Source: an uncultured beta proteobacterium (lineage in GTDB: Bacteria > Pseudomonadota > Gammaproteobacteria > Burkholderiales > Burkholderiaceae_C). From it: a DNA stretch of 53,299 bases. The stretch spans positions 1 to 53,299 of the forward strand of contig CAINUX010000131.1 in the NCBI GenBank assembly GCA_903853895.1. Direction: 5' to 3'. The notes below the pieces were generated by a model. The model made no database searches. It had not been told where the DNA came from and worked only from the letters and a program-made list of their open reading frames with translations. This document shows positions 52,262 to 53,299 of the stretch, in pieces (position 1 is the first letter of the stretch; each line of letters starts with the position of its first letter). Both the position numbers and the translations under genes were made by a program.

Positions 52262-53299
52262 ATGAAAAATTCCAACCTGTCTATCAGAGCGCGTGTCTTG
52301 CTGGGCTTTGCGCTACCCATCGTGCTGTTTATCGGTTTTACCGTTTGGCTGGGGGGGCAACTGTCCCAGGTCAAACAAAGCATGGCGAACGTGGCAGACA
52401 ACAGCGTGCAATACGCATTGCTGGCAACGCAGCTCGATAAGAATGTGGTTCAGATCCAGCAGTTTTTATCGGATGTTTCAGCCACGCGTGGCAAAGACGG
52501 TCTGGATGATGGATTTCAAAAGGCACAGGAAAACTTCGATGCGCTGAACGGCGCCTTGGGTAAGTTCGAAACGCATTTCTCCGCGGCTGGAGACGCCCGT
52601 TCACTGGAGCAGATTCGGGGTATCAAAGCCAGTGCAATCACCTACTACACCGTCGGACAAACGATGGCCAAGGCCTATGTTGACAAGGGTCCCGAGGCGG
52701 GTAACAAGCTGATGGCGGGTTTTGATGGCGCAAGTGAGGCGCTGCAAAAGTCTTTGACGCCATTTGTGCATGCGCAGGTCGACCAGATGAAGGCGGACCT
52801 GAGCGACTCCAAAGCCAAGACCGATCAAATCTCGCAAACCGCCTTGGCCATCGTGGCGGTGGCCTTGGTCCTTGCGGTGTTGGTGGCTTTTTGGGTGACG
52901 ACCAGTATCACTCGTCCCCTGGCCAAAGCCCTTGGCGTGGCCAACCAGGTGGCCTCTGGCCAACTGGATACCCACATCGAAGTGGATACCAGTGAAATTG
53001 GCCAGTTGCTGATGCCACTGGCCAAGATGCAGGCCACGCTGCAGCAGTTTGAAGTCGCACAGCAAGAGATGGCGCGCAAACATGACGCGGGAATAATTGA
53101 CCATGTCATGCCAGTAGATCAGCTGGAGGGGGCGTACCGCTCAATGGGTCAATCGATCAACCATCTAGTGCAATCACACATAGCGGTCAAGATGAAGATC
53201 GTGGACCTGGTGACGGACTATTCGGCCGGCAAACTCGACACAGCCATGGAGCGCCTACCTGGTCAAAAGGCACGCATCAGCGAAGCCATGGACAAAGTG
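52262..53299 (+). CDS. Transmembrane methyl-accepting chemotaxis protein, 5' part (runs off the window)
   Basis: An open frame of 346 codons without a stop up to the window end, so only the N-terminal part is present. Helix 1 (about 10-32, VLLGFALPIVLFIGFTVWL), a periplasmic four-helix region (about 33-200), helix 2 (about 200-222), then a HAMP domain (SITRPLAKALGVANQV with GQLDTHIEV) and a further HAMP-like segment (YSAGKLDTAMERL). The signalling tip should lie beyond 53299. ATG 52262 follows GAACACGACAC; 12 bases after cheW. Confidence 0.88.
   Translation, partial: MKNSNLSIRARVLLGFALPIVLFIGFTVWLGGQLSQVKQSMANVADNSVQYALLATQLDKNVVQIQQFLSDVSATRGKDGLDDGFQKAQENFDALNGALGKFETHFSAAGDARSLEQIRGIKASAITYYTVGQTMAKAYVDKGPEAGNKLMAGFDGASEALQKSLTPFVHAQVDQMKADLSDSKAKTDQISQTALAIVAVALVLAVLVAFWVTTSITRPLAKALGVANQVASGQLDTHIEVDTSEIGQLLMPLAKMQATLQQFEVAQQEMARKHDAGIIDHVMPVDQLEGAYRSMGQSINHLVQSHIAVKMKIVDLVTDYSAGKLDTAMERLPGQKARISEAMDKV

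Overview
The window reads as chromosomal DNA of a betaproteobacterium of the Burkholderiales, most likely a Comamonadaceae member close to Rhodoferax or Polaromonas. This is inferred from GC-rich coding sequence, MetX-MetW, RdgC, NnrS/NnrU, the yqjD-yqjE-yqjK set, the wax ester synthase type, and a scattered 45-base repeat of a kind I associate with this family. There is no phage, IS element, CRISPR array, tRNA or rRNA gene.

Layout. 1-6100: end of a GGDEF protein, aroG (DAHP synthase), a class I glutamine amidotransferase, a pyridoxamine-phosphate-oxidase-like protein, an Lrp-type regulator, an NRDE protein and a membrane metallophosphoesterase. 6107-8056: minCDE division-site operon on the minus strand. 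8057-8490: a gene-free stretch with an origin-like arrangement of DnaA motifs. 8491-12771: alpha/beta hydrolase, a second diguanylate cyclase, NnrU and two small membrane-protein genes. 12833-22658: a block that looks tied to oxygen, nitric oxide and copper (glutaredoxin-like protein without its active-site cysteines, NnrS, Crp/Fnr regulator, CopZ, CopA ATPase, yqj operon, hemerythrin) with several FNR-, CRP- and NsrR-like sites, plus rdgC. 22673-30754: orphan ABC binding protein, MFS transporter, cytochrome b561 with two YceI proteins, Amt, a manganese-riboswitch-controlled UPF0016 exporter and a broken formate/nitrite channel gene. 30841-36101: metX-metW behind a structured leader with a terminator, a dihaem cytochrome c, and a rhodanese-ChrB/ChrA chromate operon. 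36194-41625: binding protein plus histidine kinase, a degraded Cache gene, and a PAS histidine kinase. 41779-44176: hydrolase and wax ester synthase/DGAT. 44348 to the end: a chemotaxis cluster (MCP, CheZ-like, CheY, STAS, CheA, PAS-MCP, CheW, and an MCP that runs off the window).

How the genes fit together. The chemotaxis genes form one tightly spaced plus-strand array. Its CheA carries a repeat resembling the MshEN c-di-GMP-binding domain, and two diguanylate cyclases lie elsewhere in the window, so a second-messenger input to chemotaxis is plausible. FNR-like boxes precede the glutaredoxin-like, copA and hemerythrin genes, and an NsrR-like palindrome precedes nnrS, which suggests a small regulon for low oxygen and nitrosative stress.

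The signals I consider least explained are the 45-base repeat family (about ten copies, two touching start codons and two or three inside genes), the origin-like DnaA site, the metX leader and the CheA insertion. All functional statements are from reading the sequence; no database search or folding program was run.
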